From Paraglaciecola psychrophila 170 (GTDB taxonomy: Bacteria; Pseudomonadota; Gammaproteobacteria; Enterobacterales; Alteromonadaceae): a stretch of 64,000 bases of DNA. This document shows, piece after piece, positions 40,043-50,030 of this stretch. The stretch spans positions 3,844,001-3,908,000 of the forward strand of contig NC_020514.1 in the NCBI RefSeq assembly GCF_000347635.1, read 5' to 3'. Within the stretch, counting starts at the first letter, position 1. Every line of letters begins with the position of its first letter. The notes below the pieces were generated by a model. The model worked only from the letters and a program-made list of their open reading frames with translations. It had not been told where the DNA came from and made no database searches. A program made the position numbers and the translations under genes.

Positions 40043-40887
40043 TTAGAACACTGCGAAAGTCGATGGGCTAAATAATGCTAATGTACTCATTAACTGTAAA
40101 TTACTAAAATCGAGTGCATTATCAACACATTCTAAATCGATTCCTAGACTTTCATACATATCCTCTGTTATGCCGTCATGGGATGCATAAAGTTCACGGT
40201 TAATATTATTCAGAGCTAATAAGTAAGCGAGTTGAATAATATTTTCTTCTTGGCTCTGGGCAGTATGTTCACTTACATGTGTTTTTGAGACTATTTTCGA
40301 GATATCTGAGGGTATACCCCAGAGTTCTAACAGTTCAAAAGAAATATCAGCGTAAGAAAAACCCAGATGCTTTTTTTGTAATACTAAAGGAGTATCTTCG
40401 CGAGAGATAGATGAGCATTTATTCGCTTCAATTGGATTTAATTGCACCAAAACTAGTTCACCAAGATTGTGTAACAAACCACACACAAACATCTTTCAGG
40501 CTCATTCAGCCCTACTCGTTCGGCTAAATTTTTACATAACAAAGCACAACTTACACTTTGTTCCCAAAACCTATTTAAATCTACAATATCAGGATTAATC
40601 TCTTTAAAAGCACTTGCAACACCATAAGCGAGCACAAGGTCATAGATTGAGCGCGTACCAATTACCTGAATTGCTTTGGTAACTGTGGAGATAGTGTTCG
40701 GAAATTTATACAAGGCACTATTAGAAATCTTCAACACTTTTGACATGACGGCAGGATCATAATTAATCACCTCTGCAATATCATCTATAGAAGTAGCATC
40801 ATCATTAATTAACTGTTTAATTTTTATCACCGATTCCGGTAACACAAAAACATCACCAGCGTTTACTGCATAGTCTCGTACATTCAT
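40043..40887 (-). CDS. HDOD domain protein, frame broken
   Basis: HDOD domain of a signalling output family (HD-related, usually without phosphodiesterase activity). The first part reads LPESVIKIKQLINDD, EVINYDPAVMSKVLKISNSA, KAIQVIGTRSIYDLVLAYG and FWEQSVSCALLCKNLAERVG. Near 40491-40496 (tctttc) the frame changes by one base and continues MFVCGLLHNLGELVLVQ, then the helical C-terminal part to 40043. One missing base restores a protein of about 281 residues. The ATG at 40887 has ggag eight bases upstream; one at 40935 has none. An assembly error or a recent mutation could explain the break. Confidence 0.75.
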
Positions 40888-41230
40888 TAAACTGCTCCAG
40901 CATAAGTGTCCATTGTACTGAGCGTAATCTATCATCGATTACAGTTCATGATGTCTCACATCAAACTTTAAAAATATAGTTTGAGCAACGAAAGGATATA
41001 TATAACGGGTTATTTATGAATAGCGCCCAGCTAGATTAATTTTCAAGACGTCAGGCTAAACCCAACCTTCATAATCAAAAATAAAATGAGATTCTGTAGT
41101 AACGCAGTTATGCTCTCTTAAAACAGTTGATGCTCAATGTAAAATCAGGTTTGCATGATTGAAGTGAATATTTAACGACTAAAATATTATTGCAGGGATA
41201 AAACTATTTGGAGCTGAAACTAAGTGAAGA
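40888..41230. other. Spacer before the tRNA-Lys genes
   Basis: About 340 bp with no recognised gene. It receives the minus-strand tRNA-Lys transcript, but no clear T-tailed hairpin is visible downstream of the last tRNA. Confidence 0.5.
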
Positions 41231-41306
41231 TGGTGGGTCGTGCTGGATTCGAACCAGCGACCAATTGATTAAAAGTCAACTGCTCTACCAGCTGAGCTAA
41301 CGACCC
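41231..41306 (-). tRNA. tRNA-Lys (UUU)
   Basis: The complement gives a 76-nt tRNA: acceptor GGGTCGT/ACGACCC, anticodon loop CTTTTAA (anticodon TTT), T-loop TTCGAAT, encoded CCA. Last of three identical copies in the direction of transcription. Confidence 0.97.
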
Positions 41307-41519
41307 ATCGTTTTACTTTATGTCTTTTAAGCTAACTATGAATTAAAATGAAGTTCAACGTTAGTCAGAGTCTTTAACTGATCCTTACCTTAGAAACAAC
41401 TCGGTAAAGAAATCTTGTTTGTTACTCTATACGTATGCCTATCATCACTGAGGTATAAATAACCACAATAAAGAATTTCAGTTAAGTATATATACTTAAA
41501 CCTGAGTTCAAATAAAAGA

Positions 41520-41595
41520 TGGTGGGTCGTGCTGGATTCGAACCAGCGACCAATTGATTAAAAGTCAACTGCTCTACCAGCTGAGCTAACGACCC
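41520..41595 (-). tRNA. tRNA-Lys (UUU)
   Basis: Second of three identical tRNA-Lys genes, anticodon TTT, encoded CCA. The spacers to its neighbours are 213 and 49 bp. Confidence 0.97.
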
Positions 41596-41644
41596 ATCGA
41601 TTACTCTTTATGTAGTTCCACTGTACCTGTGAATTAAGAAAAAA

Positions 41645-41720
41645 TGGTGGGTCGTGCTGGATTCGAACCAGCGACCAATTGATTAAAAGTCAACTGCTCT
41701 ACCAGCTGAGCTAACGACCC
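41645..41720 (-). tRNA. tRNA-Lys (UUU)
   Basis: First of the three identical tRNA-Lys genes, anticodon TTT, encoded CCA. Lysine tRNA genes follow the tol-pal-cpoB cluster in E. coli as well, so this order is ancestral. Confidence 0.97.
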
Positions 41721-41760
41721 ACTTTTCATTTTTCTTTCCGCCTCACTGCGAAGGCGGCAT

Positions 41761-41788
41761 ATAATACTCAATTGAGACTTCAGCGCAA
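41761..41788 (-). promoter_or_regulatory. Probable promoter of the tRNA-Lys genes
   Basis: On the minus strand TTGCGC (complement of 41783-41788) and TATTAT (complement of 41761-41766) are 16 bp apart and are followed by a GC-rich discriminator (gccgcc), about 40 bp before the first tRNA-Lys. Confidence 0.5.
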
Positions 41789-41951
41789 CCCAAATGCCAT
41801 TATTATTTCAATAATTTAAACTGTTTGCTGAAAAACCGAACGATAGTGAATTTAATAAGCCATCAAGGTTAAAATAAACCACATAAATCGCCTATAAAAA
41901 TCTAATTTAAGTTTTAGCAACACTATGAAAACCATACAGTCATATTATTCT

Positions 41952-42698
41952 TTAAAGCCCTTTGAGTCGCTTTTCAGCTAATTTAGCTGAGGACGAATCA
42001 GGAAATTCAGCAACAACTTGCTCCCAAAGTTGTTTAGCTCGGGCAGCATTTGAACGTTCCATCTCACTTATACCTAACTTCAAAGTAGCATCTGCTCTTT
42101 TACTCGAATCAGGATAATTTTTGATTAACAACTGAAATTGTTCACCTGCACCAGCCCAATCTTGTTTATTAAACAATAACTGCCCTAACCAATAATGCGC
42201 ATTTGGCACATAACTAGAATTTGGGAAGTTTTGTAAAAAGGTTTGAAACTCAGGGATAGCCTGTTCATACAATCTATCTTTAAGGATCAGATTTACAGCT
42301 TTATCATAAGCTTCGTTTTCATTTTCTGATAACGGCGCCTCTTGAGTCTTAACGGGGAGATTAACCGCTGCTATTGGCATGGTGGAAGAATCAGTCCTAA
42401 CCGCTTGGATACGTTTATCTATTTCGAAATAAAGCTCTCTTTGTCGTTCCAGAATCTTTTCTAATTGATAGTTTTGCACTTCAATTGAGCCACGAAGTTG
42501 ATTGACTTCGTTTTGCATCGTATCCAGCTGTTCTTGCTGACGATGTTGAGCTTCAGTGCGGCTTGAAAACTTTCTTTCCAATTCAGTAATACGTTGGTCG
42601 CTACTACCGCTGGTTACATCTGTCACAGGCGCAGGAGCCGCATTCACAGCAGCTCCATATAGCCCTAGCAAACTTATCGCTAAGGTGCGTTTTATCAT
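41952..42698 (-). CDS. cpoB: Cell division coordinator CpoB (YbgF)
   Basis: A 248-residue periplasmic protein that links peptidoglycan synthesis with Tol-Pal constriction. Signal peptide LAISLLGLYGAAVNAA, an N-terminal trimerising coiled coil (about residues 35-95), and three TPRs at the C-terminus (YDKAVNLILKDRLYEQAIPE, PNAHYWLGQLLFNKQDWAGA, DATLKLGISEMERS). Last gene of the tol-pal operon, 12 bp after pal. Confidence 0.93.
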   Translation of the reverse strand: MIKRTLAISLLGLYGAAVNAAPAPVTDVTSGSSDQRITELERKFSSRTEAQHRQQEQLDTMQNEVNQLRGSIEVQNYQLEKILERQRELYFEIDKRIQAVRTDSSTMPIAAVNLPVKTQEAPLSENENEAYDKAVNLILKDRLYEQAIPEFQTFLQNFPNSSYVPNAHYWLGQLLFNKQDWAGAGEQFQLLIKNYPDSSKRADATLKLGISEMERSNAARAKQLWEQVVAEFPDSSSAKLAEKRLKGL

Positions 42699-42710
42699 AT
42701 TAAGCTTCTA

Positions 42711-43280
42711 TTATTGGTAAACTAAAACACCGCGACGGTTTTCAGCAAAAGCCGCTTCAGATGAATCATTGTTAACCGGCTTTTCTTCACCGTAGGACAC
42801 AACAGAAATTTGTGATGCACTCACACCTGCATTTAATAAATAAGTTTGTACTGATTTAGCACGAGACTCACCTAATGCAATATTATATTCGGGTGTGCCA
42901 CGGCTATCACAGTGACCTTCAATCACAATTGACTGGCCAATATTTTTCACCAAAAACGCTGCATGTTGATCTAATATGTTATAAAAATCAGAGCTGATGC
43001 TGGCGCGATCAAAATCAAAATAAACTAACTGATTATTTTCTAACGCATTTAGCTGTTGCTGCATTTCTTCTGCTGGGGTCATCACAGGATTAACAGTACC
43101 AGTTTCAACCATTGAATCACGTGCTTCTTGCGCTTTACGATCTGCTTGTGCTTGCTCTTGGGCAATTCTTGATTCTTCTGAAGCTGCTTTTGCAGCCGTT
43201 TCATCAGTTGATGAACATGCCATCATAGTCAAAACTGGAAGAGCAATAACCAACCCTTTAAAAATTTTATTTAGTTGCAT
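42711..43280 (-). CDS. pal: Peptidoglycan-associated lipoprotein Pal
   Basis: Outer-membrane lipoprotein that binds peptidoglycan. Residues 1-21 are a lipoprotein signal ending TMMAC, followed by a Ser/Ala/Glu-rich linker and an OmpA-like domain with VYFDFDRASISSDF, IEGHCDSRGTPEYNIALGES and SYGEEKPVNN. The ATG at 43280 gives 189 residues; a longer frame from 43343 reaches into tolB and lacks a signal-compatible start. It lies 41 bp after tolB. Confidence 0.94.
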   Translation of the reverse strand: MQLNKIFKGLVIALPVLTMMACSSTDETAAKAASEESRIAQEQAQADRKAQEARDSMVETGTVNPVMTPAEEMQQQLNALENNQLVYFDFDRASISSDFYNILDQHAAFLVKNIGQSIVIEGHCDSRGTPEYNIALGESRAKSVQTYLLNAGVSASQISVVSYGEEKPVNNDSSEAAFAENRRGVLVYQ

Positions 43281-43321
43281 TTTTTTATCCTGTTCTATCG
43301 AATTTAATTGAAAATATAAGT

Positions 43322-44692
43322 TTAACGCAAAAATGGTGACCAAGTTGGAGCCTTCACTTGTCCATCGGCCGCTGGCAAAAGTGCTTTAAATCTGCCATCC
43401 AAAGACACCAAAGACAAAACTTGCTTTCCTTGATGCAATGTACTGTAAATAATCATACTGCCGTTAGGTGCAATACTGGGTGATTCATCTAAATAGGTTT
43501 TAGTTAAAACCTGTAGATTGCCGTTTGTCAAATCTTGTCGTGATATATGGTAATTACCACGAGTACGATTGACCATCACCATCTGTTTACCATCTGGAGT
43601 AATCGTTCCCCCTAAGTTCATTTCGCCTTCAAAAGTCAAGCGACGAACTTTACCCGATTCTAAATTTACGCGATATATCTGAGGTTTACCACCCCGTTCT
43701 GAACTAAATATTAAGCTCTGACTATCTGGAGTCCAACTTGGTTCAGTATCAATTGCTCTGTTTTTAGTTACTCTGCGCAGCTGCTTACTCGCAATATTCA
43801 TCACATATATTTCAGGATTACCATCTTTTGATAAAACCAAAGCTAGGGTTTTACCATCAGGCGAGAACTTGGGTGAACCATTTATACCTGAGAAACTGGT
43901 CATTTGGGTTCTACTCATGGTGTAGATATCTTGAATAAATATTTGTGGACGTTTATTTTCAAAACTCACATAAGCTAATTTTGTTCCATCTGGAGACCAA
44001 GATGGAGACATTAACGGCTCACGCGAACGCAGTAACGTGGTTTCGTTGGCGCCATCATAATCCGCCACAACTAATTGAAAAGGTAATTCATGAACTTCTC
44101 TATCACGCACAATGACATAGGCGATACGAGTCAAAAAGGCACCTCTTTCACCGGTTAACTTTTCGTACACCACATCGCTTATTCGATGAGAATGTCGTCT
44201 AAAGTCATTGCCCGAAATAGTCATTTTACTCACGGCTAATACATGATCATTGCTGGCAATTAGTCTACCACCACTTAAAACTTGCGACTGGCCACCGGTA
44301 ATCTGTCCGCGCAAGACATCAATTAATTCATAAGACACGGTGTATCTATCAATACCAGACGGTTCAACTTTACCCACCAATATAGCTTCAATACCTTTTG
44401 ATGCCCAAGCACTGTAATCAACATCATTATCGGTTGAAGGATATTGCGGCATATCACTAGCATCAATAGGGTTAAATTTGCCACTACGGCGTAAGTCAGC
44501 AGCAATAACGTTAGTGAGTTTTTCTGGCATCACACCTTCACCAATCCACTGGAACGGCACCACACCTATTGGCCTGGAGGTATCAATACCTTCGGTAATG
44601 ACAATTTCAAGAGCTGCAAAACCTCGAAGACTGACTGATAAAATAAAAATTGTAACCAATAGTTGCTTAGTTATGGATAGTTTTTTAAACAT
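43322..44692 (-). CDS. tolB: Tol-Pal system periplasmic protein TolB
   Basis: A 456-residue periplasmic protein with a signal peptide ending RGFAALEI, an N-terminal domain beginning [18 protein letters not shown], and a C-terminal six-bladed propeller built from repeats such as [37 protein letters not shown] and [20 protein letters not shown]. It binds Pal and TolA. The start overlaps the tolA stop by one base (TAATG). Confidence 0.95.
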   Translation of the reverse strand: MFKKLSITKQLLVTIFILSVSLRGFAALEIVITEGIDTSRPIGVVPFQWIGEGVMPEKLTNVIAADLRRSGKFNPIDASDMPQYPSTDNDVDYSAWASKGIEAILVGKVEPSGIDRYTVSYELIDVLRGQITGGQSQVLSGGRLIASNDHVLAVSKMTISGNDFRRHSHRISDVVYEKLTGERGAFLTRIAYVIVRDREVHELPFQLVVADYDGANETTLLRSREPLMSPSWSPDGTKLAYVSFENKRPQIFIQDIYTMSRTQMTSFSGINGSPKFSPDGKTLALVLSKDGNPEIYVMNIASKQLRRVTKNRAIDTEPSWTPDSQSLIFSSERGGKPQIYRVNLESGKVRRLTFEGEMNLGGTITPDGKQMVMVNRTRGNYHISRQDLTNGNLQVLTKTYLDESPSIAPNGSMIIYSTLHQGKQVLSLVSLDGRFKALLPAADGQVKAPTWSPFLR

Positions 44693-45585
44693 TATAATTC
44701 TGGCTCAACGGTTAAATTAATTTCACGTAATTGTTGGTAAACATCAGCTTCTTTTGACACCGGCAATGTATCTGATTTAAATACCGCTGCCTTGGCGGCT
44801 CGACATAAAATAGTATTCCCCCCTAATTCTTTTACTTGGGTCACTAGCCCATTTGATGCTAAGCGAATATTTAAACGACAAGACTTACCTTTCATCGAAT
44901 CATCGACAATCAAGTTGCGTTGAATAGTTTGTTTGATGAGCGCTTGATATTTTTGCACCTCGGTCAATACTTGTTTATTTCTTTTTTGTTGTCGAACGGC
45001 TTGTTCTGCTTGAAGCTGTTCTTCTAGCATCTTTTCTTGTTCAGCTTTATCCTTCTCATCTTGGCGCTTGCGCTCCGCTTCTTGCAGAGCCTTTACTTCT
45101 TTATCGCGTTTTGCCTTAGCTTGCTTAGCTTGTTCTTCGGCTTGTTCCTTTTCTAGTTCTTTACGCTTGCGATCATTTTCTAATTGTTTAGCTTTGGCCT
45201 TTTCTTGCTTTTGTTTTTCTCGTGCAGCTACTGCCGCTTGCTCGGCTTTTTTCTTTTCTAGTTGCTGGCTCTTAGTTTGCTCTTTTAATTTAGAGACTTC
45301 TATCTCTTGTTGCTGACGTTTCTTTTCTGCATTTTCAGCTCGTCGCTCGAGCTCTTTAACCCGATTTTCTTCTTTTATACGTTTATCTTGTTGCTCATCT
45401 TTCACTTTTTGCACTTGTTTTTGCAATTGACTCTCATCAATAACTGTCGCTTCGATAATTGGCTCAAATTGAGACAGTTCAGGTGACACTTTGGACTGAG
45501 AAAAATGCCCGTTAATCAGCAAAGCAGCAATCACAGCTATATGTAAAAACAACGAAATGGAAAATGCGATACGCAACCTAGACAT
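44692..45585 (-). CDS. tolA: Tol-Pal system protein TolA
   Basis: A 297-residue inner-membrane protein spanning the periplasm. Residues 7-27 are the single TM anchor ([17 protein letters not shown]), residues 55-205 a long charged helix rich in Lys, Glu, Gln and Ala, and residues 205-297 the C-terminal domain that contacts TolB and Pal ([20 protein letters not shown] with a paired Cys at [10 protein letters not shown]). Ends one base into the tolB start. Confidence 0.93.
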   Translation of the reverse strand: MSRLRIAFSISLFLHIAVIAALLINGHFSQSKVSPELSQFEPIIEATVIDESQLQKQVQKVKDEQQDKRIKEENRVKELERRAENAEKKRQQQEIEVSKLKEQTKSQQLEKKKAEQAAVAAREKQKQEKAKAKQLENDRKRKELEKEQAEEQAKQAKAKRDKEVKALQEAERKRQDEKDKAEQEKMLEEQLQAEQAVRQQKRNKQVLTEVQKYQALIKQTIQRNLIVDDSMKGKSCRLNIRLASNGLVTQVKELGGNTILCRAAKAAVFKSDTLPVSKEADVYQQLREINLTVEPEL

Positions 45586-45593
45586 ATTGACAG

Positions 45594-46022
45594 TTAACCT
45601 TCAGGGGGCGTGGTCATTAGGCCAACAGATGGCGCACCAGCTCTTTGTAATAAGACCATCAGCTGAACTACTTGACTGTAAGCGACGGCTCCGTCACCTT
45701 TAACAACAACCGGAGTACCTGGTTCGACTTGAAGATGCGCGGCCACTAACGTCGCCAAATCTACTGCAGACATTGGCTCCTGTTGGCTATCACCCACATT
45801 CAAAAAGTATTGGCCTTTGGCATCAACTGACGCAACCAAGGGAGGTTTTGACTCTTCTTCTAAAGGCTGAGCTTCAGCTTTAGGTAAATCGACTTTTACA
45901 CCTTGCGTAACAAGTGGTGCCGTAACCATAAAGATGATCAACAGAACTAACATAACGTCGATATATGGAACCACGTTAATTTCTGAAACAGGACGTCTGC
46001 GTTTTCTCACATACATAATCAA
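45594..46022 (-). CDS. tolR: Tol-Pal system protein TolR (ExbD family)
   Basis: A 142-residue inner-membrane protein. The N-terminal RRRPVSEINVVPYIDVMLVL holds the conserved Asp in the TM that is part of the proton path shared with TolQ, followed by a periplasmic domain ending SVGLMTTPP. It lies 5 bp after tolQ and 8 bp before tolA. Confidence 0.95.
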   Translation of the reverse strand: MIMYVRKRRRPVSEINVVPYIDVMLVLLIIFMVTAPLVTQGVKVDLPKAEAQPLEEESKPPLVASVDAKGQYFLNVGDSQQEPMSAVDLATLVAAHLQVEPGTPVVVKGDGAVAYSQVVQLMVLLQRAGAPSVGLMTTPPEG

Positions 46023-46027
46023 TCAGC

Positions 46028-46756
46028 CTAAACAGTTGATTGAGCTGAACGGGGAGGATGTGCAGAATCCGCTGCTTCCGCACCTGATGATAGCGCTTGC
46101 CTGTGCAAAATGCTGGAAAACTCCTCCATAAAATTACCGTAGCTATTTTCAAGTTTTTCTACTTGATGACTAAATCGGTTGTAGGCGATAACAGCAGGTA
46201 TGGCGGCAAATAAACCCATTGCAGTGGCGATTAGTGCTTCGGCAATACCAGGCGCAACCATTGATAACGTAGCTTGTTGCTGCCCGCCTAGAGCGATAAA
46301 CGAATTCATTATCCCCCACACAGTGCCAAACAAACCAATGTAAGGACTAATAGAACCAGTGGTAGCTAAAAACGGCAAACGACTTTCCAAACGATCAATT
46401 TCGCGAGACATAGACACACGCATTGCTCTTGAAGCCCCTTCCATAACAGCTTCTGCTGGAGTAGAAACGTTCTTCCGAGAGCGAACGAATTCTTTAAAAC
46501 CGGCACAAAATACACTGGCCATGCCTTCCAAGGATTGACGAGCTGCCAATTCTTGATAAAAGCGATTAAGGTCGACACCAGACCAAAATTTATCTTCAAA
46601 CTTTTTCATTTCAGAACGTGCAAAATTTAATGCCCGACTTCGTTCAAAAATAAATGCCCATGAAGCAACCGATGCCCCAAGCAACAACAACATAACTAGT
46701 TGCACCAACAAACTAGCTTCTAAAATAAGATCTATGAAAGATATCTCAGATGACAC
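46028..46756 (-). CDS. tolQ: Tol-Pal system protein TolQ (ExbB family)
   Basis: A 242-residue inner-membrane proton-channel subunit with three TM helices (about residues 15-37, 135-157 and 170-192). [22 protein letters not shown] and [23 protein letters not shown] are the conserved TM2/TM3 blocks. The start is GTG at 46756 with aggggaa upstream, and it overlaps the ybgC end by 11 bp. Confidence 0.95.
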   Translation of the reverse strand: MSSEISFIDLILEASLLVQLVMLLLLGASVASWAFIFERSRALNFARSEMKKFEDKFWSGVDLNRFYQELAARQSLEGMASVFCAGFKEFVRSRKNVSTPAEAVMEGASRAMRVSMSREIDRLESRLPFLATTGSISPYIGLFGTVWGIMNSFIALGGQQQATLSMVAPGIAEALIATAMGLFAAIPAVIAYNRFSHQVEKLENSYGNFMEEFSSILHRQALSSGAEAADSAHPPRSAQSTV

Positions 46757-47142
46757 GTGAAAATTCCCCTAAAATTTTATCAGGAATAGCTTGTGGTTTC
46801 ATATTGGATAAGTCGACACAAACTACTTTGATTAACGCACTGACCAAACGCTGTTCATTTGGACTTATTATTATTTGCTTGAATATTAAACTAGCACGCT
46901 TTAATTCTACTATTTCAGACTGAATACACAACAATTCATTGAAACGAGCAGGCGCGTGATTGTCCATTTCAACCCGTTTGACGACAAAACCCACGGAACG
47001 TTCCAAAAGAATATCTTGTTCTGTGCCCATTTGCCTTAACCACTCGGTTCTGGCACAACTTCAGATAGTTAGCATAATATACTATGCCACCAGCGTCTGT
47101 GTCTTCGTAATACACTCGTACATTGTGACTATGTTTGCTCAT
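46746..47142 (-). CDS. ybgC: Acyl-CoA thioesterase YbgC, frame broken
   Basis: Hotdog thioesterase at the head of the tol-pal operon. From the ATG at 47142 the frame reads [20 protein letters not shown] and VYYANYLK, the active-site region with the catalytic Asp. Near 47060 the frame changes: the family sequence [14 protein letters not shown] continues in another frame and runs intact to 46746 ([20 protein letters not shown]). One missing base would give an uninterrupted protein of about 132 residues, the usual length. Sequencing error or a recent mutation; YbgC is dispensable in E. coli. Confidence 0.85.
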
Positions 47143-47559
47143 TGTATGAATACTTTTTATGTGACTATGAAAAATAGGAAACATTGTTAACACTTGGCCG
47201 AGGTACAAATATTCTAACTTGTGAATGTTTATGCTATCAAACAATATGTAATCGTGAACTGATTTTTTTTCACAAACCAATTAAAAGCAATGTTTTTCAT
47301 ACCTTTAGTGACAAAAATAAGAAGTAACATAGACGTTATCGATAATTTACAAGTGAATTGTTATTCAAATAAACCAAACTAACATTTAGATAACAAACCA
47401 ATAACAAGCAACAGAAATAGTAATAGCTAAAAAAAATAACAATTTGAAAATCACATATAATTCATAACGTTACACACAAAAAAAAATTAAAGCTAATTTA
47501 AATTGGAATAATACATAATATGCATTAGTTTTTATAATCCGAAGATTAATTTAATTCAA
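47143..47559. other. AT-rich spacer upstream of the Tol operon
   Basis: About 420 bp of AT-rich sequence that must include the tol-pal promoter on the minus strand. No gene or repeat is recognised. The right part of the ybgC-ruvB gap holds a candidate small RNA. Confidence 0.5.
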
Positions 47560-47587
47560 TTGTGCATTTCATTAATCTGGCTAGAAT
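47560..47587 (+). promoter_or_regulatory. Promoter of a candidate small RNA
   Basis: TTGTGC (47560-47565) and TAGAAT (47582-47587) with a 16-bp spacer on the plus strand, pointing at the orphan terminator 112 bp downstream. No coding sequence lies between. Confidence 0.45.
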
Positions 47588-47593
47588 TAACCT

Positions 47594-47727
47594 TGTTTCC
47601 TGAACTGCACATTGTTTACCTTTTTTAAGTTAGATGATGCTGTAACTAGTTTATTTGACATGTTCCCTGGATTTATTTCCTTTAACACTAGTTGTTTGGC
47701 CCACATTTAATATGTGGGCTTTTTTTT
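47594..47727 (+). ncRNA. Candidate small RNA between ybgC and ruvB
   Basis: A promoter-like pair of boxes and a strong terminator bracket about 134 bases of plus-strand sequence with no ORF. The flanking genes ybgC and ruvB are both on the minus strand, so the terminator cannot serve them. The length and T-tailed hairpin are typical of Hfq-type sRNAs. I cannot match it to a known family. Confidence 0.45.
47699..47727 (+). terminator. Orphan plus-strand terminator
   Basis: gcccacat (47699-47706) pairs perfectly with atgtgggc (47712-47719), five-base loop, followed by eight T. On the minus strand there is no T-tract after the hairpin, so it acts only on plus-strand transcription. Confidence 0.85.
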
Positions 47728-47760
47728 GTCTGAAATTTACAGCTCAATCCCTAAAAATAA

Positions 47761-48768
47761 TTATTGAGGAGAGAAATCTTTACCAAAGTGCAAAAAAGCT
47801 CGTTGTGACGCAATGCGTCCCCTCGGGGTGCGCTGTAAAAAACCTTGCTGGATCAAAAATGGCTCAATCACATCTTCGATGGTTTCCCTTTCTTCACCTA
47901 TAGCTGCGGCTAGATTATCCAGCCCCACAGGGCCCCCCATAAAAGTTTCAATGATGGCTAACAATAGTTTTCGGTCCATATAGTCAAGACCTTCTTTATC
48001 CACGTCCAATATGTCCAACGCTTGACTAGCCACATCTAAAGTAATATTACCGTCGGCTCTGACTTCGGCGAAATCTCTTACTCGACGCAATAAACGGTTA
48101 CTAATACGCGGAGTACCCCTAGATCTTCTAGCTATTTCAAGAGCCCCTTCATCTTGCAACGTTAAATTTAAGTAACTGGCCGAGCGTTTTACAATTTGAG
48201 TAAGATCTTTAATATTATAAAATTCAAGGCGCTGCACAATACCAAAACGATCTCTAAGAGGGGAAGTAAGTGAACCTGCTCTAGTAGTAGCACCTATCAA
48301 AGTAAAAGGAGGCAATTCTAATTTGATTGAACGTGCTGCAGGGCCTTCACCAATCATAATATCCAGCTGGTAATCTTCCATTGCAGGATAAAGAATTTCT
48401 TCTACTACAGGACTAAGACGATGGATTTCATCAATAAATAACACATCATTTTCTTCAAGATTAGTCAAAAGTGCAGCTAAATCACCGGCTTTTTCAAGTA
48501 CTGGGCCAGAAGTTGTTTTGATATTGACACCCATTTCATTCGCTACAATATAGGCTAACGTAGTTTTACCTAAACCCGGAGGGCCAAAAATGAGTAAGTG
48601 GTCTAAGGCATCACTACGTTTTCGTGCTGCCTCAATAAAAATTTCCATTTGCGAACAAACATGATTTTGCCCCGTGTAATCTGCCAGCATTTTAGGTCGA
48701 ATGGCGCGGTCAACCATTTCATCTTCATGGCTAGCGGTGGGTTTTATTATGCGGTCTGCTTCAATCAT
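47761..48768 (-). CDS. ruvB: Holliday junction branch migration ATPase RuvB
   Basis: AAA+ motor of the RuvABC resolvasome, 335 residues. Walker [13 protein letters not shown], Walker [13 protein letters not shown], sensor 1 [19 protein letters not shown] with the arginine finger region, and the C-terminal winged helix ending [13 protein letters not shown]. It lies 114 bp after ruvA with an SOS-like box in the gap. Confidence 0.96.
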   Translation of the reverse strand: MIEADRIIKPTASHEDEMVDRAIRPKMLADYTGQNHVCSQMEIFIEAARKRSDALDHLLIFGPPGLGKTTLAYIVANEMGVNIKTTSGPVLEKAGDLAALLTNLEENDVLFIDEIHRLSPVVEEILYPAMEDYQLDIMIGEGPAARSIKLELPPFTLIGATTRAGSLTSPLRDRFGIVQRLEFYNIKDLTQIVKRSASYLNLTLQDEGALEIARRSRGTPRISNRLLRRVRDFAEVRADGNITLDVASQALDILDVDKEGLDYMDRKLLLAIIETFMGGPVGLDNLAAAIGEERETIEDVIEPFLIQQGFLQRTPRGRIASQRAFLHFGKDFSPQ

Positions 48769-48797
48769 GATTTATTTTGCTAATATTTAAATGAACA

Positions 48798-48813
48798 GTG
48801 TATTTTTATACAG
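48798..48813 (-). promoter_or_regulatory. Possible LexA (SOS) box before ruvB
   Basis: On the minus strand the sequence reads CTGTATAAAAATACAC, one mismatch from CTGT-N8-ACAG, 30 bp before the ruvB start. The ruv genes are SOS-regulated in many gammaproteobacteria. The location between ruvA and ruvB rather than before ruvA is less usual. Confidence 0.35.
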
Positions 48814-48882
48814 TAACAAAATTATTGTAAGCCGTCTTTAAAAAAGCCGGCTTTAAAAGACTTATTACTTTGACGGATTTTG

Positions 48883-49506
48883 TTAAGCCATTGCTCGGAG
48901 AGCTTCTCGGATCAAGGCTTCGCTGCTGATATCTTGTTTATACACCGCGTTAATCACTCTCATCGCCTGTGGGGGTTTGTATCCTAAAGCAATCAATGCG
49001 CTTAAGGCTTCTTCTTTCGCATCAGTACGTTGTACAAAGGTGTTCTCAACAGGTAAATCGGGCGTCAGATGCACGGTTTGCGCATAGCCCTGATCTTTGG
49101 CTAATTTGCTTAATCTATCGCGCATTTCAATGACTAAGCGTTCCGCTGTTTTTTTGCCGACACCAGGTAGCTTGGTTAAACCGGTAACATCTTCCAGACT
49201 GACACATTGCATAAATTGTTGTGCGTTCATACCTGACAATATAGTGAGTGCTAACTTTGGACCTACTCCGCTGGCTTTGATTAGTTCACGAAATACGGCA
49301 CGTTCTTGTTTATTGGCAAAACCAAACAACAGCTGTGCATCTTCACGCACTACAAAATGAATACATAGATTGGCTTCTTGACCGATTTCGGGTAATTGAT
49401 AAAAACTGGTCATAGGTACCTGCACTTCGTAACCCACGCCCCCCGCTTCTATCAGAATCTCAGGTGGCTGCTTTTCAATTAATATGCCACGAATATTACC
49501 TATCAT
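48883..49506 (-). CDS. ruvA: Holliday junction DNA helicase subunit RuvA
   Basis: Tetrameric junction-binding subunit of 207 residues. [20 protein letters not shown] opens the OB-fold domain I, helix-hairpin-helix motifs follow ([15 protein letters not shown] and [16 protein letters not shown]), and the C-terminal domain III ([18 protein letters not shown]) contacts RuvB. The ATG at 49506 has aagga upstream and matches the family start; the frame extends to 49629 without support. ruvC, normally directly upstream, is 8.8 kb away here. Confidence 0.95.
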   Translation of the reverse strand: MIGNIRGILIEKQPPEILIEAGGVGYEVQVPMTSFYQLPEIGQEANLCIHFVVREDAQLLFGFANKQERAVFRELIKASGVGPKLALTILSGMNAQQFMQCVSLEDVTGLTKLPGVGKKTAERLVIEMRDRLSKLAKDQGYAQTVHLTPDLPVENTFVQRTDAKEEALSALIALGYKPPQAMRVINAVYKQDISSEALIREALRAMA

Positions 49507-49768
49507 TTTGTTTCCTTGTATTTTCATCGATGTGTGGAGGTTGTCGAGCATGGCGGTATGATTTTCAAGCGACAAATGAGGAAACGTAATCACTTTGACC
49601 GTAAATGAACCAGAAGCCAATTTGCTCAAGTAATGCTAACAGACTTTCAATTATAATAACTATCCCGGCGAATGTCTTTAAATGGAGTATTTTATAAAAG
49701 ACATCCATCATTATTATGCTGATTGAATTACAAATAGATTAGGGGCTAATATTTAGACGACGACACAC

Positions 49769-49792
49769 ATGGTCTTTATTGCTAAAGACCAT
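49769..49792. repeat. Perfect inverted repeat with four-base loop
   Basis: atggtcttta joins taaagaccat over ttgc. There is no T-tract on either side, so it is not a simple terminator. The first three bases are also the ATG of a 51-codon frame (49769-49924) with no recognised homology. Confidence 0.7.
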
Positions 49793-49985
49793 ATCGAATT
49801 TGAAATGTTACTCCGTCAGGAAAACATCAACATATCGCCCACCTTCTCCATCCTCAGTTATCTGAGCTTAAAAGAGGATTTGTTGCAGTTGCTATCTTTA
49901 TTACTCAAATATCTATATCAGTGAGGCTTATTTTTCATCATTCATACTGTATTGATTTACCCCGTTCAAAGTTGTTATTCACATT

Positions 49986-50030
49986 ATCAATTGATTCCAT
50001 ATATACTCAGTTGATTCTTTATGGAATCAA
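49986..50030. promoter_or_regulatory. Inverted-repeat upstream activator site
   Basis: ttgattccat (49991-50000) and atggaatcaa (50021-50030) form a perfect 10-bp inverted repeat with 20 bp between arms. A third half-site ttgattc lies at 50011-50017, and atcaattgat (49986-49995) is itself palindromic. The centre is about 130 bp upstream of the inferred transcription start, the usual place for a sigma-54 activator. The likely binder is the PAS/AAA+ regulator encoded in the same cluster. Confidence 0.6.

Noticed and set aside
41231..41720. Three near-identical 76-bp repeats that could suggest a CRISPR-like or mobile array
   Set aside because: They fold as tRNA-Lys genes with CCA; spacing is irregular.
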